Shown piece by piece: positions 1 through 5,340 of a DNA stretch of 6,971 nt; positions within the stretch are counted from its first letter, which is position 1; the number at the start of each line of letters is the position of its first letter. This DNA is from Planctomycetaceae bacterium. GTDB lineage: Bacteria > Planctomycetota > Planctomycetia > Pirellulales > Pirellulaceae. The position numbers and the translations under genes are program-made. Under the pieces are notes generated by a model, which ran no database searches, was not told the DNA's origin, and saw only the letters and a program-made list of their open reading frames with translations. The DNA is taken from the NCBI GenBank assembly GCA_005773145.1, contig SXHS01000094.1, forward strand, positions 1 to 6,971, given 5' to 3'.

Positions 1-1
1 G

Positions 2-661
2 CTCATGCTCTTTCTGGCCCCAGCGTTGCTACTGGGTCTCTGGGCCCAGTACCGAGTGAAGTCGAATTTCGCCCGCGCCAGCCAGATACCGGCTCGGCTC
101 AGTGGCGCTGCGGCCGCCCGCCACATACTGGACCAGGCGGGCTTGCAGCAGGTGGACATCGAGCAGGTTCCCGGCCAACTGAGTGACCATTACGATCCGC
201 GGGCCAAGGTACTGCGACTGAGTCCCGAGGTCTACAGCGGTCGCAATTTGGCGGCGGTTGGCATTGCCGCGCACGAGGCCGGACATGCGGTGCAGGATGC
301 CCAGCGTTATTCGGCCTTGGTCGTCCGCAATGCGGCTGTCCCCATGGCCGGAATTGGCAGCAATATCGGTTTATTGCTGATGGCCCTCGGTTTTGGCATG
401 CCCAAATTGATGTTAGTGGGCATGATCCTGTTTTCCGCCGTCGTGATTTTTCAATTGGTCAACTTGCCCGTCGAGTACGACGCGAGTGCTCGGGCCAAGA
501 AGTTGTTGGTAGATCGGGGCATAGTTTCTACCGAGGAGATGCCCTACGTGCGCCGAGTCTTGAGTGCTGCGGCCTTGACCTATGTGGCCGCCACTCTCCA
601 ATCGGTTTTGACGTTGCTCTACTACGCCTCGCATTTCTCCGGCAGTCGCGACGAGTCGTGA
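2..661 (+). CDS. YugP-family membrane zinc metallopeptidase (5' end probably outside window)
   Basis: This is a membrane-embedded neutral zinc metallopeptidase of the YugP / Zn_peptidase_2 type; its physiological substrate is not known. Numbering from the ATG at base 5 (218 residues to the TGA), the zinc motif HEAGH is at residues 90-94 inside IAAHEAGHAVQDA. The second conserved block LPVEYDAS (residues 154-161) supplies the likely third ligand, Glu157. Hydrophobic segments lie at about 1-14, 113-129, 133-153 and 187-207. The block PGQLSDHYDPR before the zinc motif and AALTYVAA near the C-terminus are also typical of the family. The reading frame stays open to the window edge. Family members usually have a few more residues before the first helix, so the true start may lie upstream and the ATG at 5 may be internal. 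The gene converges on the methyltransferase gene, with only 7 nt between the two stop codons. Confidence 0.9.
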   Translation, partial: LMLFLAPALLLGLWAQYRVKSNFARASQIPARLSGAAAARHILDQAGLQQVDIEQVPGQLSDHYDPRAKVLRLSPEVYSGRNLAAVGIAAHEAGHAVQDAQRYSALVVRNAAVPMAGIGSNIGLLLMALGFGMPKLMLVGMILFSAVVIFQLVNLPVEYDASARAKKLLVDRGIVSTEEMPYVRRVLSAAALTYVAATLQSVLTLLYYASHFSGSRDES

Positions 662-668
662 GGGGCAG

Positions 669-1253
669 CTACTTGGAGCAGTAGTACACAAATGCCGGCG
701 GGACGTTGCGCCAGATCGTGCGAGTCCGCTTCACGTGCGGAAAGTATTGATGCAGCTTCGCGCGAAAGCGTTTGGCTGCGGGTAGGGGGAGTCCCGTGAG
801 ATACGCGTAGGTGGCAAATTGGCCGTGCGGGGAAAGGGCACGCTGCATCGCATCTAGGTACTCATCCTGTTGGCCCTCCGTGAACGACGACCAAGGCAAA
901 CCTGAGATGACCGCGTCGACGTGTGGCCAGCCCAACGATGTAGCAAGCTGGCCAACATTGGCAACGCTGTCGTTGAAGACCGTCATACCCGTAAAGCGTT
1001 CCTTGAGTTCCGCGACAAAGCGGGTGTTGAGCTCAATGCCGAAGAAATCCACCTGTGGAGGTTTCCGCTCCATGATCGCCTCGGTGATCGCCCCCGTGCC
1101 AGGACCATATTCGACCAGCCGTTGAACCCGAGACCAATCAATCGCGTTCACCGTATGGCGGGCCAGCCGCTGAGAACTCGGAGCAACAGCCCCCACGGCC
1201 CGGCGATCACGGACGAACTCCCAGAAAAATCCCGCGTAGTTTTCTCGAGACAT
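669..1253 (-). CDS. Class I SAM-dependent methyltransferase, PmtA/phospholipid N-methyltransferase-like
   Basis: This is a predicted SAM-dependent methyltransferase of 194 residues. The order of motifs matches bacterial phospholipid N-methyltransferases of the PmtA type and the related KsgA-like fold. An N-terminal block reads VGAVAPSSQRLAR (20-32), the SAM-binding glycine motif is VEYGPGTG (47-54), and an acidic residue after strand 2 is Glu74 (FGIEL). SGLPW (117-121) stands where the catalytic post-motif lies, and a C-terminal NVPPAFVY (183-190) resembles the NxPPA signature of PmtA-like proteins. Members methylate phosphatidylethanolamine towards phosphatidylcholine, but some homologues have other or unknown substrates, so lipid methylation is inference. 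I chose the ATG at 1253. A GTG at 1304 would add 17 proline-rich residues encoded by a C-rich tract, which looks non-coding. No clear Shine-Dalgarno precedes either start. The gene lies 170 nt downstream of the lipoprotein gene. Confidence 0.85.
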   Translation of the reverse strand: MSRENYAGFFWEFVRDRRAVGAVAPSSQRLARHTVNAIDWSRVQRLVEYGPGTGAITEAIMERKPPQVDFFGIELNTRFVAELKERFTGMTVFNDSVANVGQLATSLGWPHVDAVISGLPWSSFTEGQQDEYLDAMQRALSPHGQFATYAYLTGLPLPAAKRFRAKLHQYFPHVKRTRTIWRNVPPAFVYYCSK

Positions 1254-1268
1254 GCCGGCTTGCCCAAA

Positions 1269-1287
1269 GGGGGAGGGTAGGGGAGGG
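1269..1287 (+). other. Canonical G-quadruplex motif upstream of the methyltransferase start
   Basis: Four G-runs (5, 3, 4 and 3 guanines) are separated by loops of 1, 2 and 1 nt (A, TA, A), which fits the strict G3+N1-7 rule with very short loops. The run ends 16 bases from the methyltransferase ATG at 1253. The guanines are on the strand that serves as template for that gene, so the mRNA leader would be C-rich. The motif is visible directly; any folding or regulatory role is inference. Confidence 0.6.
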
Positions 1288-1423
1288 TCATGGAACAGGC
1301 GCACTGCTCAATCCGCCCACTTTGCCCGGTCTTCTCTCATTCGTCAAGCCGTGGTGACGCAAAGTTTCAGGGCTGGGAGGGTCCGGTTGTCGGCTTTCTC
1401 GCTGCCACCAGGCCGTCCAGGCC

Positions 1424-2119
1424 TCAATAGGCTGCGTCGCGGGCAAACGTGTCCTTAAGATCGGAGGCGTAGAAGTAGCGAGCCACTTGATCGGCCAACA
1501 CTTTAACAAACTGGCGGCGAAACTCGGGCTCGGAAATTTCCGTGGTCGGTTTACCGGTGGTAACGGGGAATTGAATGAGTGGGGGAACGCGTTGATAGAC
1601 GCGCTTCCCATCGTCTTGAATGTCATAGACAGTTACCTCAACCTCGGCGCGACCCTTGAACATCGTCTGCCCTTCGTGCAGGCTGAAGGAGATCAGCTCC
1701 ACGGCAACCAGCAAATCGGCATCGACCCCTTTGCCAATTTCCAGGTAGTCGTTCTGGTTCCAGTCATGCTCGTCCGTCCATTCCTGTAACTTCTGCGGGT
1801 CGATCAGCGTCATCTTGCGGATATTTCGCTGCAGTTGCTTCCCCACTTCACCGGCGATCATGTCGGCTGCGGTCGTGGGCCCGAACGATGGGGAAGCTGA
1901 AACGCACATGACGGCAACACGTTTTCCGGAAAGGCCATCAAACTCGGCTGGCACCATCTCCCCCAGCGCGGCGTGCATCAGGTTGGCGACCGTGCCCAAG
2001 CATCCAGTAAGCGTCAAAGCCAGCACGGCGAGCAGTCCCACTGCCAGAGAGTGACGTCGAGATCTTCCGGAGCGAATGGCAGGTTCGATCGCCTGTTCTT
2101 CGCGCAAAAAGTGTGCCAT
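1424..2119 (-). CDS. Predicted lipoprotein of unknown function
   Basis: I do not recognise the family. The 231-residue product has a long charged n-region (about 1-24, with RSGRSRRH just before the core), a hydrophobic core (25-36) and a lipobox L37-T38-G39-C40. It should therefore be lipid-anchored at Cys40 by Lgt/LspA. The mature part looks globular and mixed alpha/beta: a strand after LSGKRVAVM (63-71), a helix of the form AADMIAGEVGKQLQ (84-97), a strand at KMTLID, then VDADLLVAVELISFSL (132-147) and KGRAEVEVTVYDI (155-167). This loosely resembles the CsgG/TolB-N type of envelope lipoprotein, but I cannot assign it. The start was chosen at the ATG at 2119, which has GGAAG 11 nt upstream. 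A GTG at 2155 would lengthen an already long n-region. It is on the same strand as ymdB, 157 nt downstream, with an inverted repeat in the spacer. Confidence 0.75.
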   Translation of the reverse strand: MAHFLREEQAIEPAIRSGRSRRHSLAVGLLAVLALTLTGCLGTVANLMHAALGEMVPAEFDGLSGKRVAVMCVSASPSFGPTTAADMIAGEVGKQLQRNIRKMTLIDPQKLQEWTDEHDWNQNDYLEIGKGVDADLLVAVELISFSLHEGQTMFKGRAEVEVTVYDIQDDGKRVYQRVPPLIQFPVTTGKPTTEISEPEFRRQFVKVLADQVARYFYASDLKDTFARDAAY

Positions 2120-2159
2120 GCCGATACTCGCTTCCTTGCATTGGTACGGGGCCACCGAT

Positions 2160-2178
2160 CTCTCGGAGAGGCCGAGAG
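2160..2178. repeat. Perfect 7-bp inverted repeat in the leader of the lipoprotein gene
   Basis: CTCTCGG (2160-2166) and CCGAGAG (2172-2178) form a perfect 7-bp stem with a 5-nt loop. It lies about 40 nt upstream of the chosen lipoprotein ATG and about 100 nt after the ymdB stop. Neither strand has a T-tract after it, so it is not a standard intrinsic terminator. It could be a leader hairpin or a protein site. Confidence 0.45.
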
Positions 2179-2276
2179 CATACCGAGCGGCGCCCCCTCC
2201 AGCAAGGCAGATTTGTGGTCATGGCTAGCCGTCTACAGCTAGCAAACAGGCCGTTGGCGGTGTCCATCTGCGACGC

Positions 2277-3065
2277 CTAAGACGTGGGCTGGCTGCGGCA
2301 GAGTCGCTGGATGGCCCAAGCACGTCCACTGGCTGGGTCGATATCGACCAACGTCCCCGACAGCCGCACGTCCTCGGTGGCCACCTCGAAATGCGTGGGA
2401 CGAAACGTGCGGGTGGTCTCTAGGACGCGATCGATCTGCCGCCCTAGGATACTATGGTACGGCCCCGTCATGCCGACATCGCATTGGAAGGCAGTCCCGC
2501 CAGGAAAGATCTGCTCATCGGCCGTGGGGACGTGAGTATGGGTCCCAAGGACGGCGCTCACCCGGCCGTCGAGATAGCGGCCGATCAATTGCTTGTCACT
2601 GGTTGCCTCCGCATGAAGATCCACCAGGATCACGCGAATCGTGGGGGGCAGTTCGCCCAAGACCCGATCCGCAGCGGCAAAGGGGCAATCGACCGGGCGC
2701 ATAAAAACCCGCCCCATGAGACTCATCACCGCCACCGAGGTCCCGTCAGCAGCGACGAGCTGCATCCAGGGCTGACCGGGCGCTTCCGGCGGATAATTGG
2801 CCGGCTTCACAATATTAGGTTGCTCGAGGAGTATGGGCTCGATTTCCTGTCGACGGTAGATATGATCCCCGAGCGTGATGCCATCGACCCCCGCCTGGAT
2901 CAATTGCCGATAGATATCGGGCGTGATGCCCGAACCGGCGGCCGCATTCTCGGCGTTGGCAACCACCAAATCGATGGCCAGTTCCTGGCGCAATCCGCGC
3001 AGCAGGCTGACCACGACTTGGCGACCCGGTTTGCCGACGATGTCGCCGATATGCAAAATTCGCAT
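2277..3065 (-). CDS. ymdB: YmdB-type metallophosphoesterase / cyclic-nucleotide phosphodiesterase (TIGR00282 family)
   Basis: This is a dinuclear-metal phosphoesterase of 262 residues, close to the roughly 264 of Bacillus subtilis YmdB. YmdB hydrolyses cyclic nucleotides and affects biofilm and motility decisions. The family's metal and catalytic residues are present in order: Asp8 in MRILHIGDIVGKPGR, Glu39-Asn40 in ANAEN, the GxH motif at 66-68, His151 in DLHAEATSDK, and His176/His178 in GTHTHVPTADE. The later family block DVGMTGP is at 196-202. One oddity is that the usual GNH motif reads Gly66-Asp67-His68. The codon is GAT at 2867-2865, a single-base difference from Asn. The gene starts 5 nt after the rny stop, which implies co-transcription and translational coupling; the same pair is adjacent in Bacillus. 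The ATG is also the natural start of the first beta strand. It is unrelated to the macrodomain protein called YmdB in E. coli. Confidence 0.95.
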   Translation of the reverse strand: MRILHIGDIVGKPGRQVVVSLLRGLRQELAIDLVVANAENAAAGSGITPDIYRQLIQAGVDGITLGDHIYRRQEIEPILLEQPNIVKPANYPPEAPGQPWMQLVAADGTSVAVMSLMGRVFMRPVDCPFAAADRVLGELPPTIRVILVDLHAEATSDKQLIGRYLDGRVSAVLGTHTHVPTADEQIFPGGTAFQCDVGMTGPYHSILGRQIDRVLETTRTFRPTHFEVATEDVRLSGTLVDIDPASGRAWAIQRLCRSQPTS

Positions 3066-3070
3066 GGGCG

Positions 3071-4639
3071 CTACCGGGCGATTTCGGTGAAGCGGGCTTC
3101 GCGAATCAGGGTCACGCGAATCTCGCCGGGATAGGTCAATCGTTCCTCAAAGGCTCGCGCGATATCGCGGGCAATCTTGGCGGCGGCGGCATCATCCGTA
3201 TCACGTGCATTGGCAATCACCCGCAGTTCGCGTCCTGCCTGAATGGCAAACGCCTGCTCGACACCGGGGAACTGGGTGGCGATCGACTCCAATTCCTCCA
3301 TGCGTTTGATATACCGTTCGAGCGTTTCGCGGCGAGCACCGGGGCGCGAGGCACTGCACGCATCCGCCGTGGCCACCAGCACGGTGTAGGGATACTCCGT
3401 GATGATCTCGTCGTGATGTCCAAAGGCCGCGTGTACCACCTCGGCCTTCTCGCCGTGTCGACGCAGGATATCGGCGCCGATCTTGGGATGCCCCCCCTCC
3501 ATATCGTGGTCGGCTGCCTTGCCGATATCGTGCAGCAATCCGCAACGACGTCCCATATCCCCATCCAAACCGACCATCTCCGCCAGCATGCCGGTGAGAA
3601 AGGCCACCTCCACGGAGTGGCGCAAAACATTTTGACTGTAGCTTGTCCGAAAGTAGAGTCGCCCCAAGAGATACACCAGGCGCGGGTGCAAGCCGGGCAC
3701 GTCCACTTCATGCACCGCTTCTTCCCCCTGACGTTCGATAAATTTCTCGATCTCTTGCTTCGTGTCCCGCACGACTTCTTCGATCCGAGAGGGATGAATG
3801 CGTCCATCGGCAATCAGCTTATCCAGGGATTGTCGCGCGATTTCTCGTCGTACTGGATCAAAAGCACTGACCACGACGACACCCGGCGTATCGTCGATGA
3901 TGACGTCGACTCCCGTTTCTTTCTCGAACGAGCGGATGTTGCGCCCTTCGCGGCCGATGATACGACCCTTCATCTCGTCGTTGGGAATACCGACGGTGCT
4001 GGTGGTGGACTCCGCGGTGTGGGTCGCCGCATAGCGCTGCATGGTGGTGATCAACAGCTCGCGGGCCTGCTCTCGACAGGTCTCTTCGACCTTTTTCTGA
4101 TGGCGGAGGACCAAGGCCCCAGCCTCCTGCTGCAGCTCCCGATCGAGCAGCTCCAACAGACGGCGTGTCGCCTCGTCTCGGTTCAGGCCACTGATCTCGT
4201 GGAGCGACTGACGCTGCATGTCCAGAAGTTTGGTGAGCTCATCGTTGCGCCGCTTCAGATCGTCCAACTTTTCGGCCAGACGACGTTGCGTCCCTTCGAC
4301 CGCCCGTTCCTGCTTGCGGAGATGATCGGCTTGTTGCTCCAGGCCTTCCTGACGCTTTTCCAACTGCCGTTCGCGGTCCCGCAATTCCTCGCGGGTCTTG
4401 AGTGACTCTTGGTCAATCAGGGCTCGCTGTTGAATCGATTGTTCCTTAATTTGCAGTTCCGCCTCGCGCATCCGGTTGGCTGCGTCCTGTTGTGCCTGCT
4501 CCACAATGTTCTTGGCTTCGCTCTGGGCGTCACGCCGACGCAAACGATCTAAGAGCTTGACCCAAAACACGGCGAATGCCGCTGAGATCAAGGCGGTCAC
4601 TATGATCAGTGTCAATTGATCCACGCTAGGATTCCTCAT
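3071..4639 (-). CDS. rny: Ribonuclease Y
   Basis: RNase Y is a membrane-anchored endoribonuclease that starts bulk mRNA decay and is the functional counterpart of RNase E in many bacteria. The product is 522 residues, the usual family length. In order it has an N-terminal membrane helix (about 8-28), a long charged coiled coil (about 31-195), a KH RNA-binding domain with GRIIGREGRNIRSFE (225-239), and an HD domain. The HD domain shows LRHSVEVA (His341), the catalytic HDIGKA (His370-Asp371) and ATADACSASRPGARRETLE (Asp426). The C-terminal segment EQAFAIQAGRELRV is also typical. The frame stays open upstream to 4810, but those residues are proline/serine-rich and unlike the family, so I chose the ATG at 4639, which puts the membrane helix at the N-terminus. 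No Shine-Dalgarno is visible before it. The gene is the first of the rny-ymdB pair and diverges from tilS across a 701-nt spacer. Confidence 0.97.
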   Translation of the reverse strand: MRNPSVDQLTLIIVTALISAAFAVFWVKLLDRLRRRDAQSEAKNIVEQAQQDAANRMREAELQIKEQSIQQRALIDQESLKTREELRDRERQLEKRQEGLEQQADHLRKQERAVEGTQRRLAEKLDDLKRRNDELTKLLDMQRQSLHEISGLNRDEATRRLLELLDRELQQEAGALVLRHQKKVEETCREQARELLITTMQRYAATHTAESTTSTVGIPNDEMKGRIIGREGRNIRSFEKETGVDVIIDDTPGVVVVSAFDPVRREIARQSLDKLIADGRIHPSRIEEVVRDTKQEIEKFIERQGEEAVHEVDVPGLHPRLVYLLGRLYFRTSYSQNVLRHSVEVAFLTGMLAEMVGLDGDMGRRCGLLHDIGKAADHDMEGGHPKIGADILRRHGEKAEVVHAAFGHHDEIITEYPYTVLVATADACSASRPGARRETLERYIKRMEELESIATQFPGVEQAFAIQAGRELRVIANARDTDDAAAAKIARDIARAFEERLTYPGEIRVTLIREARFTEIAR

Positions 4640-4664
4640 TAAAATATGGGTCGTACCGTCAGTC

Positions 4665-4676
4665 GTGCCGAAGCAC
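4665..4676 (-). other. Small UUCG-tetraloop hairpin in the rny leader
   Basis: On the - strand the sequence reads GTGC-TTCG-GCAC, a 4-bp stem closed by C-G around the very stable UUCG tetraloop. It ends about 25 nt upstream of the rny ATG. Short stems of this kind also occur by chance; a role in the rny leader is inference. Confidence 0.3.
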
Positions 4677-4739
4677 CGGGCCGACCAAGCGTGAAGCGAC
4701 GCGGCAACGGTCGCATGGAGAGAGAGAGTCGTGGAAAAC

Positions 4740-5126
4740 CTAGCCGTTGGGCCGCTCAAAGTCAGGACGATGCAACGTCGATTCCCCCCCCTGGGCCACC
4801 CACTGGGCAACGTGTCCCAGCCGACGGCGCCGCCATCGGCCGTAAGGGATGCGAAATCGACGCCGATGGCCTGCCCGTGCCTCGAGATCCATGATCGCGA
4901 GGTTTGCAGGATCCACCATTACGCCACTGCCAAGATGCCCACACCGGCCGACGATTCGTCGACCCTGTGAACGTACCAACACCGGTTGTGCCAGGCGGGT
5001 TGCGCCGAAAAACCACGCAACCATGTACCACACCGCAAGTGCAAATCCATCCCAACGGTGTTGATCGTGCCGGGGCATACGAGTTGGCCCATTTAGCCTG
5101 CTAAGGATATCCGCTGACCACCACAC
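4740..5126 (-). CDS. Possible small Trp/Arg-rich membrane protein (uncertain ORF)
   Basis: I do not recognise this sequence and am not sure it is a gene. The frame runs 128 codons from a GTG at 5126 (or 112 from an ATG at 5078) to a TAG at 4740. From the ATG, the product has one hydrophobic stretch, FALAVWYMVAWFFGA (residues 12-26), followed by a strongly basic region with RRRF and RRRR clusters and many tryptophans. For coding: it sits in an otherwise empty 701-nt gap, points the same way as rny 100 nt further on, and a hand tally of about 110 codons gives G+C near 75, 54 and 60 percent at codon positions 1, 2 and 3, a coding-like order. Against coding: no Shine-Dalgarno, no known domain, an 8-base G-run near the 3' end, and overlapping open frames on both strands, as expected in GC-rich spacer. 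Confidence 0.25.
   Translation of the reverse strand: MWWSADILSRLNGPTRMPRHDQHRWDGFALAVWYMVAWFFGATRLAQPVLVRSQGRRIVGRCGHLGSGVMVDPANLAIMDLEARAGHRRRFRIPYGRWRRRRLGHVAQWVAQGGESTLHRPDFERPNG
4784..4791 (+). repeat. Homopolymeric C8 tract
   Basis: Eight consecutive cytosines on the + strand (G8 on the rny-sense strand) lie 145 nt upstream of the rny ATG and inside the uncertain ORF 5126-4740. Such runs are prone to replication or transcription slippage. On the rny-sense strand the ORF upstream of the tract and the open frame leading into rny are in different frames. Confidence 0.5.
4880..4902. repeat. Near-perfect palindrome, 10-bp arms
   Basis: Arms CCTCGAGATC and GATCGCGAGG flank a 3-nt centre (CAT). 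Nine of ten positions pair, the mismatch being A/G in the middle. It lies in the rny-tilS intergenic region, inside the uncertain small ORF. It could be an operator-type site or a hairpin; on the + strand only TTT follows, so it is a poor terminator. Confidence 0.35.
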
Positions 5127-5270
5127 TCCAACCGCAACACAGGGCCCGACCGGCTCCCCTTGGAGCCCGTCAACGACACACGCGCGGCGGAATTCACACT
5201 CAGTCCTACCTCCAGCCCGACGGGGCGCGCGTGTCGCTTGGGGATCGCGTCGCCTGTCGCAGCCATTTAG

Positions 5271-5276
5271 TATGAT
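5271..5276 (+). promoter_or_regulatory. Candidate -10 element for tilS
   Basis: TATGAT matches the sigma-70 -10 consensus at 5 of 6 positions and sits in the only AT-rich patch of the region (TTTAGTATGATATCA). It lies 64 nt upstream of the tilS GTG. No -35 match is visible at 16-18 nt spacing, so the call is weak. It overlaps an 8-bp palindrome TGATATCA (5273-5280). Confidence 0.25.
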
Positions 5277-5322
5277 ATCAGAATCGTCCCGTCATCCGCA
5301 ACGGGCCAGTGGGCCAAGGAGC

Positions 5323-5330
5323 AAAGGAGA
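5323..5330 (+). promoter_or_regulatory. Ribosome binding site of tilS
   Basis: AAAGGAGA is a good Shine-Dalgarno match, with 10 nt between it and the GTG at 5341. It is the clearest ribosome binding site in the window. It supports GTG 5341 over the internal ATG at 5383, which has no comparable sequence in front of it. Confidence 0.6.
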
Positions 5331-5340
5331 TTAGGGAATC

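Larger units (their letters stand above)
5127..5340. other. Intergenic region upstream of tilS with two nested hairpins
   Basis: No convincing ORF is seen here. Hairpin 1 (5148-5171) is GAC-C-GGCTCC, loop CCTT, GGAGCC-C-GTC: nine pairs with one C/C mismatch. Hairpin 2 (5174-5236) pairs CGACAC with GTGTCG and GCGCG with CGCGC around a 39-nt loop, with a 2-nt bulge. The two stems are 2 nt apart. Neither is followed by a T-tract. I looked for SRP RNA and tRNA signatures and did not find them. The segment may be a leader or a small structured RNA, or simply GC-rich spacer. Confidence 0.35.

Noticed and set aside
670..685. CTACT/AGTAG hairpin between the convergent stops, considered as a bidirectional terminator
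   Set aside because: It has only five pairs, no T-tract on either side, and lies within the methyltransferase 3' end.
811..1280. + strand open frames opposite the methyltransferase
   Set aside because: They are antisense to a gene with clear SAM-binding motifs, and their products are low-complexity and unrecognised.
1410..1424. Short inverted repeat AGGCC/GGCCT at the lipoprotein stop codon, considered as a terminator
   Set aside because: It has only five pairs and no T-tract on the - strand; expected by chance at this base composition.
2224..2243. GCTAGC repeated with 8-nt spacing, considered as a ymdB terminator
   Set aside because: Each copy is itself palindromic, the stem would be only 6 bp, and no T-tract follows.
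1938..2267. - strand open frames overlapping the lipoprotein start
   Set aside because: They are out of frame with the lipobox-containing gene and have no coherent protein features.
2454..3134. 226-codon + strand open frame opposite ymdB and the end of rny
   Set aside because: It is antisense to two certain genes, has no recognisable motif and is a codon-bias shadow.
3413..4405. 330-codon open frame on the + strand opposite rny
   Set aside because: It is fully antisense to the confidently identified rny, its translation shows no domain, and long antisense frames are expected opposite GC-rich coding sequence.
4646..5104. + strand open frames in the rny-tilS spacer
   Set aside because: The products are Pro/Arg-rich with no helix or motif, there is no ribosome binding site, and several frames overlap one another.
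4640..5340. Search of the long spacer for tRNA, SRP RNA, CRISPR or insertion-sequence ends
   Set aside because: No tRNA T-loop or cloverleaf, no SRP apical-loop motif, no regularly spaced repeats and no terminal inverted repeats with target duplication were visible.
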